DNA from: Sycobia sp. Sy_11
Taxonomy: Eukaryota > Arthropoda > Insecta > Hymenoptera > Epichrysomallidae
DNA length: 64,000 bases
Direction of reading: 5' to 3'
NCBI GenBank assembly: GCA_018907035.1
Contig: JACCIC010000176.1
Span: forward strand, 750,501 to 814,500
The notes beneath the pieces are model-generated. The model had not been told where the DNA came from, did not search any database, and saw only the letters and a list, made by a program, of their open reading frames with translations. A program made the translations under genes and the position numbers. Each line of letters opens with the position of its first letter. The stretch's first letter is position 1. Of this stretch, positions 33,764-45,315 are shown in pieces.

Positions 33764-34430
33764 ATATTATTAATCATGAGCGGCACAAAATAGAAAATTA
33801 TGACGCCAAGGCATAAACGACGATTAATTGAAAATATAGTTATACCGATGAGTTGTCCAAACTTAAAAAAGAGATTTAGAAGAAAAGATATAGAGAAGTT
33901 GGAAGTGAAGATTATTATCATATATATATTAGTTATTATTATCCAACGTACATGTCAAAATAAATTTTAAATTATATTTTCATAGTACTGTGTTCCCACG
34001 TTATATAAGTGAGTGTATGGGCGCACTTTTCATAAGCCAATTTTTTATTGAATAATAATAAGTAAACATTTCGAAACTTACATGAATTGGTACTCATATA
34101 TATTTACATATACTTGACTATGCAAAAATTGGTTTCAATACTTTTTTTGTTTAAATTAGAAATATTTACAAATAATAAAACTATAAGTTGTTCTTCAAGT
34201 TTCGCACGTTTATGTGTAATTGACTGAGAAGTCTAATTGAGAAAATTTCATTTATATAAATAAATACAATACATTGATTATATTGATAAATTACTTATTT
34301 TATACTATCCTAGAAAGTAATTTTGAAGAATAATGATTTAAATCTATTGGCGTGTGTTCGGGAAACTATGCGTGAAAGTGGTATGTGTATACGTTTCTGT
34401 ATACGTTATATGTGTGCTTGTATCCTTATA
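33764..34430. other. AT-rich DNA without a gene
   Basis: No coding or RNA signal; a GT-rich stretch occurs near 34,380-34,455. Confidence 0.5.
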
Positions 34431-34439
34431 TGTGTGTGT

Positions 34440-35573
34440 GTAGGTAGGTGTATATGTATGAACCGTAGGTAGAGGTAGCGGTGCAGCGAGGGGCGGAACT
34501 CGGCCGGGGAGACGCTCTAATGAGAGGGAAACCCAAATGTCGCTGCACAGTCCGGACTCCAGGGTTTCAAGAACCCTAGGAGTGGGGCTGATTTATGTAT
34601 TTATTTATGCGCTGGAAAACTTATAGTGTATGCGATCTGGGAGAGAAGAATCGTGCGCGAATGGTCGAATGAGTTTTCAGTTTGCATTCGTGTGTCCGAG
34701 GCAGAACGTCGTGCTAAAATCTTCGAGTTTTGTTACTCTCGTTCGTGCGTGTAAGCTTTGCGTGCGTGAGTCTAGTGAAAATAAAAGTATGTCCCGTGTG
34801 AATAAAAGTGTGTCCCGTGTGAATAAAAGTGTGTCTAGTATGAATAAAAGTGTGTCCCGTGTGAATAAAAGTGTGTCTAGTGTGAATAAAAGTGTGTCTA
34901 ATGTAAATACAAAGTGTCTAGTGTAAGTAATAAGTGTACTGTGAGTGCTACGCGGGTGTGTCCGTAAATCAGCGGACAAGACGCTTCAGGAAACCGTCTT
35001 GTTGAGTGAACCCTCGCTCTGAGTAACCTAAGCGCGGCACGTCGAGAAGGCTCCGTAGCGAGCTCCTGACGATTGCCCGACTACGTACGCGGGGCAAGGG
35101 CTGTACCCGTTCCCGAGACGTCGGGGCACTGCGACACGTGCGAGGATTTACTTAGGTTTGCTCCCGTCCTGAATACCAGAAAATTATCTGGTGCGCGACA
35201 CACAACGGCACCACACCGGCTGTAAATGTATGGTGAGATGGTTTGTAGTGTGTGCTTAAGCAGTGCGAGTATGTTCTGTATACAGATTTATAGCTTGTAA
35301 GTCTATAGGTTACGGTTGATCGCGTCAACTTTTAATATCATATATTATAATCAATTTATAAATTTAATTAGTTTATTTATCGCGCGTAGTTTATTATTCT
35401 TTCTGTTTTAATAAAGTAGTTTATTATCATTTTCAATTAATAAAGTTTCAGCTTGCTCCGGCTTTTCCTCTAAAATCGTAGAGGTTTTTATGCCGAAGCA
35501 AGTTAAGTAATTTTCGCGAACTGATTGCATTTTGTTTTATTTAACCTTCTCCTCTCATCCCGAACTCCTTAAC
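34440..35573. mobile_element. LTR-like block with polyadenylation signals
   Basis: About 1.1 kb of GC-richer DNA ending CTCCTTAACA directly before a (TA)n tract (35,576-35,592). It has several AATAAA signals near 35,410-35,450 and a 21-bp tandem repeat at 34,787-34,920. No protein domain is recognisable. The pattern is that of a solo LTR, but I could not find a matching left end or target duplication. Confidence 0.4.
34787..34920 (+). repeat. 21-bp tandem repeat, about 6.5 units
   Basis: The unit is close to GTGAATAAAAGTGTGTCCCG. Since 21 is a multiple of three, the overlapping plus-strand frame shows 7-residue repeats (NKSVSRV or NKSVSSV). Each unit also contains an AATAAA hexamer. Confidence 0.9.
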
Positions 35574-35814
35574 ATAATATATATATATATATTCAAAATT
35601 GACTAACAGCGTGAATGATATAAGAAGATATATCAAACTGGAACATAATTGTTTCGTTTTGTTAAAAGTTTTTTCTTGACTATACAATACTAGTCTATAT
35701 ATAATTATAGGATATAATAAAACTTTGAATAAAGTACTATGAAAGATTTCAAATAGAATTTAGAATATTGACAATGTTAATATGCAATCATGATTTATAT
35801 GATCAAATGGCGCG

Positions 35815-35875
35815 GTAGCGCCACGAAGGCGAGTATGGGAACCGCCGGCGTGGCGCGGCCACTACACTATTTACT
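35815..35875. other. Short GC-rich islet
   Basis: TGGCGCGGTAGCGCCA near 35,818 is a perfect-arm small hairpin in otherwise AT-rich DNA. A second GTGGCGCGGCCAC-like palindrome follows at about 35,853. It does not fold as a tRNA. Possibly a transposon end. Confidence 0.35.
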
Positions 35876-36299
35876 TCTAAATTAAGATTTTGAATCTTCA
35901 ATCAATGAAAAAAATTATTTATAACTTCTTAATCTATAATTTTCCAAAGCATATTTGTCTGTTATTATTATATTTATTATTTGCAACCTAAAGAAACATT
36001 TCCTGCCGGAATTTTTGACTAAAAAGCAGTTTTTAATATAAAACTCCGTGTATGGCTCTAGCAAATGATCAGAAACATTTCTTTTATATATATATATATA
36101 TATAGTACATAGCAAAAAAGTTCAGATTAATACGCCTCATACTCTAACAAAAGTTCAGAGTAAGACGTTTTATGTATAGTAAGATGCTTTATATTTAATA
36201 TATAGTATATAGTAAAAGACTTTAATATAATAATAACCCCTGATCAGAGGTTATTATTATATGTATGCACTGTGTGTGATCAGAGGTTCATACATACAA

Positions 36300-36750
36300 T
36301 GTATCACAATGATTTAGAATTTATCAATAATATAAAAGTATCATGCAAAAAGTAAGTACATTGTAAATAACGTTATTTATAAGCAATATCAAAGTAAGTT
36401 AATCTTTTATTAAATAATTGTAGGTATAATATATCACATAGATTTAAAATTTATAAACAATATAAAAGGATCATGCGCAAGTCAATAGTATAAAAGATCA
36501 TGCACAAAGTAAGTACATTGTAAATAACGCTATTGATAGGCATTATAAAAGTGTTAAAAAGTTGATCTTTTATTAAATAATTGTAGGTATAATATATCAC
36601 ATAGATTTAAAATTTATAAACAATATAAAAGGATCATGCACAAGTCAATAGTAGAAAAGATCATGCACAAAGTAAGTACATTGTAAATAACGCTATTGAT
36701 AGGCATTATAAAAGTGTTAAAAAGTTGATCTTTTACTAAATAATTTTAGG
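36300..36750. repeat. 163-bp tandem repeat, about 2.7 units
   Basis: Units begin TAGGTATAATATATCACATA at 36,421 and 36,584. The two full units are nearly identical. A shorter, more diverged unit precedes them and lacks an internal sub-duplication around GATCATGC(A/G)CAA. Confidence 0.88.
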
Positions 36751-38160
36751 GGTATATATGATTATATGAAGCAAATGCTCTTTTTAAGAATGTTTGGGCA
36801 CATTAAAAATGTACATGTCAAACTGGATGTTTTAAAAATAACAATGCACACTCAAGACAATACTATTTGAGCATGTTGGTATATAAATGGTACATCTGGA
36901 TTAAAACTTTTATTAAATTTCTGTCGATTGAAAATTTGTAAAATACGAGATAATATTCAAGAAAAGAAGCGTAAGCATCTAATGATATTTTCATCCTCCA
37001 TTACAAATAAAAACTTAATATTTTTTTACAGTTGATGTGATAGATATTTTACATTCTATATAGGGGAGGATGGATTAATATATAAACACATAACTGATAA
37101 AATGATGTCTTATGATGCAGCAGATGACATGAAAACAAACACCAGTATTTCATCAAAGTTAGCTTCACAGATAACATTCTCAAGTTGTAAATGAAGTAAT
37201 TAAATTTTCTTAAGTTCGGTTACATTTTTATGTTGAACTTCAAGTTAAAACATTTGAACCAGGAGATTTATCTTATTATTGATGTGCAAATATCATTTAC
37301 ATAGGACTTTTATTGTGCATGAATTAAAAATATGCAATTTACTCTTTGCAATCATTATTTATAAATTATTTTAACTTTGAAGCTAGCATTTTCTAACGCT
37401 TATTACGATTTGTAATAAATTTATTGATAATAAATTTATTTATCTATAGACTAATTTGAATGATCTTTCAAAGTATAAACTTTATAATTAGTATTATTAA
37501 TTCTAATATTTTACCATCATCATCATCATCATCGTTATAGTATGTTCATTTTATTATTTGTACACATGTTTTAGTGATTATTAATAGAAAAATATTGTTA
37601 AAAATTAAATGCCTTTTTACAAATATATATGTTATTTTATAAATTTCTTCTCTCATTCCATTCTATGTCTTTAATCTTATAATAAATATAAATCTAATAG
37701 TGGATATAATGAATACTAATAAAATACATAATAAATAATAAATGAGATTAGCAAAGAATTTCTACTAATTTCTACGAATTTCTTCTAATTAATTATATGA
37801 TCAAATTTTAAACATAAATTTTTATTCATAAACTTTGCACATGTACAATTTTTCTTCTAAACTTCCATATTTACATGAAATTGTATAACAATATTACTTA
37901 CGTAAATATATTAAAAAGTGCTACGTGTTCAAAAACCCCTGTGGTATAACTTAAAGTATATTTAAGTAATTTTAATCATTTCATTTTATGCTTTTTTAAC
38001 AATATAGAAAATAGTTTCAAATATAATTATTAATAAAATATTCTAAATAACAGCTTTACTTATGCGCATATCATTTTGAATAATAACACAAATAAACAAT
38101 AATTTATTTTCAAATAAGTTATTTTCAAATAGAAATCAAAAAACACCTCTAAAGCATAGA
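36751..38160. other. AT-rich DNA without a gene
   Basis: No conserved peptide or RNA gene. A short (ATC)n run lies near 37,515-37,532. Confidence 0.5.
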
Positions 38161-38169
38161 ACTTTTATT

Positions 38170-38750
38170 TAATTAAAATTACTGTTAAATAGACATGCTT
38201 TTAATATATTAACAAAAAATATTCTATAATTAAATTAGAAAGCAGTTCACTGATATAGTAGATGTCCTACTGATTGTGATAAAGGGAAACATAATAATAT
38301 ATGTTTTTTGTTTATGTTATTTAACATCGCTCTATTTCTGCTTCCAAATACCGGTGCTAATCAGCAACGGAGGTCTAAGATGTGTTTGTAAACAAATCAC
38401 ATGTAAATTATTGCAGACGGACTTGTGTCAATCGGCCTAGATTCGAATTTAAACTCGGATTACCAAGATAATGTTCCTTTGCTCTGGCGATTGAGAATAA
38501 TATATGTTCTTAGTATATTAAGAAATTTACTACTTCTAAATCTTATATGTATTTTTTAAAAACTTAATATAAAATATTATATAATGAAATTATCATTGAA
38601 ATAGTCTGATATCCTGTTTATGATGAAAGAAAGCAGAAATATATATAGATATATATAAATTATTGTATTATACAGTATATTTTTGCTTTGAATTCATCAA
38701 ATAATAATTTTTTAAAAAAGAAATCAAATCTGCAAAAAAGAACTTTTAAC
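38170..38750. repeat. Outer repeats of the long-hairpin family
   Basis: 38,170-38,310 and 38,510-38,600 match, inverted, 51,776-51,930. Related motifs such as CTTAGTATATTAAGAAATTT recur at 38,510, 38,785, 40,400, 51,810 and 51,985, indicating an internally repetitive AT-rich family. Confidence 0.55.
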
Positions 38751-38754
38751 TAAC

Positions 38755-40445
38755 GTAAAATAATTAGGCGAGTTTGATGTGTCTTAGCATAGTAAGAATT
38801 TTAAATACATCTCGTGTATTTTACAAAAAATTTGTATAAAATATTTTTCTAAATTCAGTAATCTATTAAGACAATAATACATACAATAACGTCTTAAAAC
38901 AATGGATTATTAAAACAAATAGCTAAGTGCATTTTATATGTATTCCTATATATAACAGCATGTATAGTTTACACGAATATGTCTAAAATTCTAAAAAATA
39001 ATAATAAATAAATAGTTTTAACGGAAGTGCAGCTTAATAAAGTAATGAGATCATTTACAAATAGCCGAGTTTATTTTCACATCATTTGGTTCACGCGTGG
39101 ACTCATAAAAAAGTTAATTACCTTGAATCATCGATGTTTTTAGGTGATAATATACCGTAAAATCAATAAATGAAGCATTATTGGACAATTCTGTAACTAC
39201 ATACGTTTTGAATAGTCAAAAATATAAATACATATAATTTATAATTTATTATGAATGAATTATAGATAACAAGTATGTATAACAAAATATTATTTATTTA
39301 ATTGAGCAGATTATATAATATTTTTCTGAAGGTTTGTGATTTAAGAGTTTAATTTCCACCTTCAAAGAAATAGGAAAACACTGTTTTGTTAAAAGATTCC
39401 GAAAAATTTGGTTGACAAGAATCTAACTTGGACCATTGACAAACTTCAATTTGGCCAGTAAAGTCCGGTACTTAACAATAGTCAACGATTAGATCTCTTT
39501 ATTGCTCGAGAAATAAATAAATAAATAAATAAATATATATATATTTATAAAATTGTTTTAATATTCTAAATTGAAAATTTTAGAAATAATTTTTAAATTA
39601 TATATAAGTGAAAATCTGACTTTTACACAAATTGAAAATAGTAATCATTTGATTAATAAGTATATATATGCTATAATCCTGTGTATAAAATTTTATTATA
39701 TTTATTCCTGTAGACAAGGTATTGAACACATAATTTTGTTATTATGGGTGTTGTGCCATTCGTTCGATTCGTGCAAGAAGTTAAGTCACAATTTAAGTGC
39801 TTCTCAAGGTAGATTTATTTTGTTTGCATATTCTCTCTGAAATAAGAGTATAGAAAAGTAAATAATTTTCATTATGATTGTGTATTTTTACCTTACAGTC
39901 TATATATTTAAGCTATTTAAAAGTATATTATGTATATTGTTTGTATGTATATTTAAGTTCAATATTGGATTTGTTCACCTCTAAACTTTTTGGGAACGGG
40001 ACTGGAAAGTTCTACTTTTTTAATAATAATGATAATAATAATAATAATATAAAAAGATCGATGATTCAAGATAATTAACTCTTTTTTAAGAATCCACGCG
40101 TGGACTAAATGATGTGAAAATAAACTCGGCTATTTGTAAATGATCTCATTACTTTATTAAGCTGCACTTCCTTTAAAACTATTTATTTATTATTATTTTT
40201 TAGAGTTATAGATATATTTGTGTAAACTATATATGCTGTTATATATAGGGATGCATATAAAATGCACTTAGCCATTTGTTTGGATGATCCATTGTTTTAA
40301 GACATTATTATATGTATTTTTGTCTTAACATATTACTGAATTTAGAAAAATATTTTAAATAAATTTTTTATAAAACACATAAGAAGATATATTTAAAATT
40401 CATACTCTGCTAGGACACATCAAACTTGCCTATTATAGTATAACT
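38755..40445. mobile_element. Long-inverted-repeat element, copy A
   Basis: The left arm (38,755-39,150) and right arm (40,060-40,445) are inverted copies about 90 percent identical by eye. They share blocks such as AGCTTAATAAAGTAATGAGA and AGCCGAGTTTATTTTCACAT. The centre of about 0.9 kb has no convincing ORF but is conserved with the centre of copy B (for example ACCATTGACAAACTTCAATT). This suggests a non-autonomous foldback-type or long-TIR transposon. Confidence 0.75.
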
Positions 40446-40748
40446 TTTATAAATATATTTATATATTTAGACCAATCATAGTTTTACTAAAGATTATCTT
40501 TTTTCATTTATATTACAATTAGTATGTATCGATGTGAAAAAAAAATGATGCGGGCAGCTTTGGAGCTCTACAGCTTGATATTAATCAGGCCTAAGCAAGT
40601 CAATTTTAAGACGACATATGTGTACTTTGTTTGAATATATCTATTTGGCTAGAATTAATATTTGTAGTAAAATTTCATTTGATAAAATTTCTATTAACAT
40701 TTTTAACTTGAAAGTTTATAAGGAAAATTTAATTTTGTAAATAATTGC

Positions 40749-40820
40749 AGCAAATTTTTATTGGTTGTTATTGTTTTATTGGAAATTCCGTTATTAATAT
40801 CTCAAAAACATTGTATAATA
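40749..40820 (+). promoter_or_regulatory. Putative splice acceptor and 5'UTR of the integrin exon
   Basis: An AT-rich run ending ATAATTGCAG at 40,750 looks like a 3' splice site. The 70 bp to the ATG would then be 5'UTR of a coding exon preceded by a non-coding exon elsewhere. Confidence 0.4.
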
Positions 40821-40993
40821 ATGTTCAAATACTACCTTACCTGGATTTACTTATCTTTTAGCATTCATTACAATATGCAAATAATTATCGCTTTTAACGT
40901 AGAAACTACTCATTATGCCGTTTATCGAGGTGACGTGAAGTCTATGTTTGGCTTTACAGTAGCAGAATATCGTGATAAAAATCATCGGGGTTG
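40821..40993 (+). CDS. First coding exon of an integrin alpha subunit
   Basis: ATG at 40,821 opens MFKYYLTWIYLSFSIHYN, a hydrophobic segment that fits a signal peptide. It is followed by AFNVETTHYAVYRGDVKSMF and GFTVAEYRDKNHRGW. FNxxT...YRG...SxFGFxVAxxR is the start of the seven-bladed beta-propeller of integrin alpha chains, cell-surface matrix receptors. The exon ends TG|GTAAGT at 40,993/40,994, splitting the Trp codon; family members continue with a (V/I)LVGAP-like strand, which is not found downstream in this window. This is the only convincing host coding exon here. The exact paralogue is not resolved. Confidence 0.75.
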
Positions 40994-41170
40994 GTAAGTT
41001 GTACAATTAATGAAAAATATTGAAATATTATCAACAATATAATTAAAAGTTTAGTAAATATATATCTGTCCTGTAAGCACACATTACACATTCAAAAGTG
41101 TAAACAGAAAAAATATCCTAAGTGATATGTGAAATAAAAAATTGGAAAGATTAAAATATAATTGTTACGG

Positions 41171-41173
<3 letters not shown>

Positions 41174-41227
<54 letters not shown>

Positions 41228-41232
41228 TGAGC

Positions 41233-41282
<50 letters not shown>
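41174..41282. repeat. Compound (TA)n-(GA)n microsatellite
   Basis: About 50 bp of TA repeats then about 48 bp of GA repeats, within the putative first integrin intron. Confidence 0.95.
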
Positions 41283-41283
<1 letters not shown>

Positions 41284-41658
41284 GACAGAAAGGCACAAAC
41301 GCATCTTCCATAAGGTCAAACAATGGAGAAAATAGAATCTATGTACAAAATTCTTTCTTTTATAAAACATTTGATAAAGTTTAAAACATTTGTATAACAA
41401 TATATTTGAAATCTATATTTTATAACAAACAAAGTGTGTATATCTTAGAACGTTATAATTTAAACATTCAAAGACAACAAAGTGATTTAAAAACTTTGAA
41501 TACGTGTACTATGAATAGATAAAATTAATGCAAGCCATATACTTTAATTTGAAAACTCGAATCTGAAAGAAAAACAAAACATATTTTAATTATTTATCAA
41601 AAATAATTATAACTAACGTTATAAAATATGTCAGTTATATATTTTTTACACACATATT

Positions 41659-41762
41659 CAGGTTAATCTGACATTACTCTCACATCTTATGGATATCTTT
41701 TGATTTTTGTAAATTTTATTTTCTCTTATATGGAAAAATCTCTCTCTCTCTCTCTCTCTTTC
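41659..41762 (+). repeat. Dispersed repeat fragment with (CT)n tail
   Basis: Matches 22,288-22,400 in the same orientation, sharing GGATATCTTTTGATTTTTGT and ATTTTATTTTCTCTTATATG, and like it runs into a CT microsatellite. Confidence 0.75.
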
Positions 41763-42079
41763 TTTCTTCGTCGTCTCTTAGAAAATGGTTGTGCATGCCA
41801 AATGATACTGAAGATAATTTGTGACGACAAATTATGTTTTTGTTTTTATAAGTTATATAACTTCAGAATTGACAATAGGATATGTTTTTTTTTATTTGAA
41901 TAAAAGAAATGATGGCAAAAAGCGTCTGCTTAAAAATTAGGTTATTCGCGTACCAATATTTTGCTTGAATTTCAGTTGGCACCACTACTAAAATATTTAT
42001 AGTATTTAATTGAAAAAACGGAAATGTACGAAATATATATAATTTTAAATATGGTTTCTACTGAGAAATATTATATAGG

Positions 42080-42630
42080 CGTGTGCGGGCGTTTGAATAC
42101 GATATCCAACGTTGCATCAAGACAATTTCTATTGGGAGTTTTGTGTTCGAATGATAGAATGCGATGTCCAGGTATCTCTGGACGATTCCTACGGTGAATA
42201 TTGCATTTAGTTAATAGAAAACGACGTTCAGGCATGAGGAAATTTACTTCTATGAGAAGATTCATGTTGGAACGGTAGAATACGATATTCAGGTGTTTCC
42301 GAACGACTCCTACAGACAGTATTGTGTTTAGTTGTTAGGAAGCAATGTCTAGCTTTGTCGATACGACTTCTACTGGGACTAGTCTATCGTGTTTAGTTGG
42401 TAGGAAACGATGTTCAGGTATGTCAGGATAATTTCTACGTTAAATTTCATGGTCGGAATGTTGAAGACGATGTCCAGGTATGACGGGACGATTTCTACGG
42501 GATGTTTCGTGTTTGGACGGTAGAAGATGTTGTCCAGGTACGATGGGACGACTTCTATGGAGAGATTCATATTGGGGCGTTAGGATACAATGTTCAGATC
42601 TTTTGGAATGACTTATACGGGGAGTGTTAT
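42080..42630. repeat. 60-bp minisatellite, about 9 units, 20-residue periodicity
   Basis: Diverged units near 60 bp each contain a (A/G)CGATGTCCAGGTA-like start, a GACGA(C/T)TTCTACGG-like middle and a GTGTTTGGACGGTAGAA-like end. Because 60 is divisible by 3, minus-strand frames are periodic at 20 residues (a V-E-I-V-P-S-Y-L-D-I-V-F pattern in one frame, R-P-x-I-P-G-H in another). Frames are broken by stops, so coding status is unclear. Confidence 0.8.
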
Positions 42631-42659
42631 ATATATATATATATATATAATACATATAA

Positions 42660-43624
42660 TTTTGTGTGATCCAATTCGTAATTAGTCTAATTTTTGTCTA
42701 TTGAATTTGTTTCCGGCCATTAAAAAGACCTTATCTCCTACATTAAAGTCTATATTTTTTCTGTTCTTGTCAAATATATTTTTATTGTAATTATGTGATT
42801 TGATTGAATTATTTAATGCTTTTTCGCGGTCTAATATCCATTCTTCATGTGTTTTTGAGTTATTTATTTCTTTTGATAATATTTGTATGATTATTCCGTC
42901 TAATAAATATATTGGTGCAAATTTAGTAACCGTGTGCTCAGACTCGTTATATTTCTTTATACATTCATGGGCAATTGTTGTCCACGCTTTCTTCTTTTTT
43001 TCTTCGTTCATTTTGCATCTTATTTTATTTATCAGTGTTTGATTCAGTCTTTCGTTCAAACCATTTGAAAACGGCGAATCTAGTGCAGTAAAAATAATTA
43101 AAATATTTTTTTCTTTTAAAAAATCTTTGAATACTTTCGAATTTATTCCTGGATATTGATCTGCTAAGACTATACCAATTTCATTATTTTTCGCTATGTC
43201 ATTTACTAATTTAATGTAATCTTTAGCATTTTGATTTTTCGAAGTACGTATATATGCGTATCTCGTATAGTGAACTACTAAAAGATGTAGATATTTTTTT
43301 GTTGATTTACAACCTCCCAAGTCTCCAATCGTATCTATTGATACTATCTCAAATGTTTTTTTTTGCTGGGCCTAAATAAGACATTAGCCCTATTTTTGGT
43401 TTCCCTTTACTTTTATTTCTAATACATATATCACAGTTTTTACATACATTTCTTATATTTGTCTCCATATTCTTTGCTGTGTAAGAAGGACTAATTTTCC
43501 TCCGCATTTGATTTATGCCGATATGACAGAAGTTTGTATGTACTTTTCCTATTAATTTTTTACTGGAATTCTCAGGTAAAATGATTTTCTCCTTTTTCCT
43601 TATTTTCTTATAGTATATTTTTTG
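42660..43624 (-). pseudogene. pol: gypsy-3 integrase
   Basis: 42,682-43,320 has the DDE core segments (DIGDLGG-like lead, LADQYPGINS, FSNGLNERLNQTL with the glutamate) and a C-terminal VGDKVFLMAGNKF. Upstream in a shifted frame (43,390-43,530) are the zinc-finger pieces FCHIGINQM and CKNCDICIRNKS. It belongs with the RT at 46.1-47.1 kb, separated by the PLE-1 insertion. Confidence 0.85.
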
Positions 43625-43789
43625 TTTTTTTTTTATTAATTAATAAATATTTTTTTATTGGTCTTACAGTCCAATCAATTCAATCTAAAAATAAAATAAA
43701 AATTTTAAAGTAATTTTAAAAGAGAAAGTAAATTTGATAATTTTTTAAATAGTAATTTTATACATTATTTAATTACCGCGAAGAATTTT

Positions 43790-45166
43790 TTGAAAAATAA
43801 CCCTAATATAATCTTCCAAAAGGCCGGCAAAGGTAATGTAACTGTAGCTTCCAATAAAATTGATTACATAAATTGTATAAATAATATATTAAATGCTGAT
43901 AGTACTTATTTGAAGATTGGTAATCCACATATCATTAAGCTACAAAATAATTTGAAAGAGTTATTGAATAATTGGAAAAGAAATGAATATATAAACGATA
44001 CTACATATAAGTATTAAAAATGTGAAAATGGAACTGTAGCAAAATGTTATGGGCTTCCCAAGATTCATAAAGAAAATCTGACATTTAGAATAATAATATC
44101 TTCCATAGGTTTCCCAACTTATAATATTGCTAGATTTTTGTCTAATATATTGGTTAAGATAGTTGGAAGAACAATTTCTTACATTAAGGATAGTTGGTGT
44201 TTTTACAATGAAATGAAAGATATTATTATTCCGAAAAACTACAAGATGATTTCATTGGATAGAGTATCTTTGTTTACAAATGTACCTTTAGAGTTGTTAA
44301 ATGATATTATACAGGAAAAGTGGAATGAAATTAATTTGCATACAAAATTAACAATGAATGCATTTATTAAAGCAATTAATTTGGTTTTTAATAACACAAT
44401 TTTTTCATTTGATAATAAATTTTATGAACAAAAATACGGATGTCCAATGGGGTCGCCTTTGTCACCGGTTATAGCTAATTTAGTTATGGAAACGTTGGAA
44501 AGTATAGCCTTGTCAAAATTGCTTTTTGAACCAATGATATTTAAGAGATATGTTGATGATATCTTTACAATTCTTCCAGAAGTTTTTGTGGATGAAATGG
44601 TGGATGTTTTCAATTCTGTACATGACAGAATTAAATTTATAAGGGAGGTTGAAGTTAATAGTCAGTTAAGTTTTCTGGACATTAATGTAATTAGATGTAG
44701 TAATAATAAGGTAAAACTTAATTGGTACAGAAAGCCTACTTGGTCAGGTAGGTTTTTAGATTTAAATGCACACCACCAATTCGGAAACAAAATTGGAGCA
44801 TTAAAAGGTGTCATTGACAGAGCAATTAAATTGTCACATAAAGATTTTAGACAAAATAATTTACAGATAGTAAGAGAGGCTTTCATTAATAATGGTTATC
44901 CAATTCAATTTATTAATAGATTAATTGCTGAGAGATTGTTTGACATTTATAATACCGAAAATAGACATAGTGCAGGAATTGATGTTAACGGAGGCAAAAT
45001 TATTGTCTTGCCATATGTTCGAGGATTGTCTGAAAGAATAAAAAGAAATTTTCGGAAATATAACACTCAAAGGGAGAGTCTTGAAAGTATTCACATTTTC
45101 AGGAATCGAAATAATGTGAATTTAATGTTAGCGTCTAGTAAATTGGACAGTATTTATCATTCCTGA
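43790..45166 (+). pseudogene. PLE-1 reverse transcriptase lacking the GIY-YIG domain
   Basis: One continuous frame of about 458 codons with a single TAA at 44,015-44,017. Motifs: FQKAGKGNVTVAS, CYGLPKIHKENLTFRIIISS, motif A-like SLDRVSLFTNV, motif B GCPMGSPLSPVIANLVME, catalytic FKRYVDDIFTI, and SFLDINVIRC then NWYRKPTWSGRF. Near 45,064 the frame jumps from KRNFRKYNTQ straight to RESLESIHIF. The equivalent join in PLE-2 holds about 97 codons including GIY-YIG, so the endonuclease has been lost in frame. The N-terminus is truncated. Confidence 0.88.
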
Positions 45167-45276
45167 TTAAATTGATTGGTTTTGAATAATTTGTGTAGAA
45201 GGGCAATTTAGATTTAATTTACTAAATTTGGTGGTGGGGATGGGTATATATAGATTAGAATATAAGGTTTAGATTA

Positions 45277-45315
45277 GTCCCTGATGAGGAGCCGTAGCGA
45301 GCTCGAATCGTTGGA
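45277..45315 (+). ncRNA. Hammerhead-ribozyme-like core in PLE-1 (mutated)
   Basis: GTCC + CTGATGA + a GAGC/GCTC helix + GAAT + CGTT + GGAC. GTCC pairs with GGAC as helix I. The conserved GAAA box reads GAAT, which should abolish activity. Helix III would be minimal. Hammerheads are known from Penelope-like elements. Confidence 0.6.

Noticed and set aside
34787..34920. CRISPR-like direct repeats
   Set aside because: Contiguous 21-bp tandem units without spacers in an insect genome; a minisatellite.
35815..35875. Possible tRNA gene in the GC-rich islet
   Set aside because: No cloverleaf, anticodon arm or T-loop GTTCRA sequence can be placed.
39571..40078. Two plus-strand ORFs in the centre of hairpin copy A
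   Set aside because: The homologous centre of copy B does not keep these frames open, so they are chance frames in AT-rich DNA.
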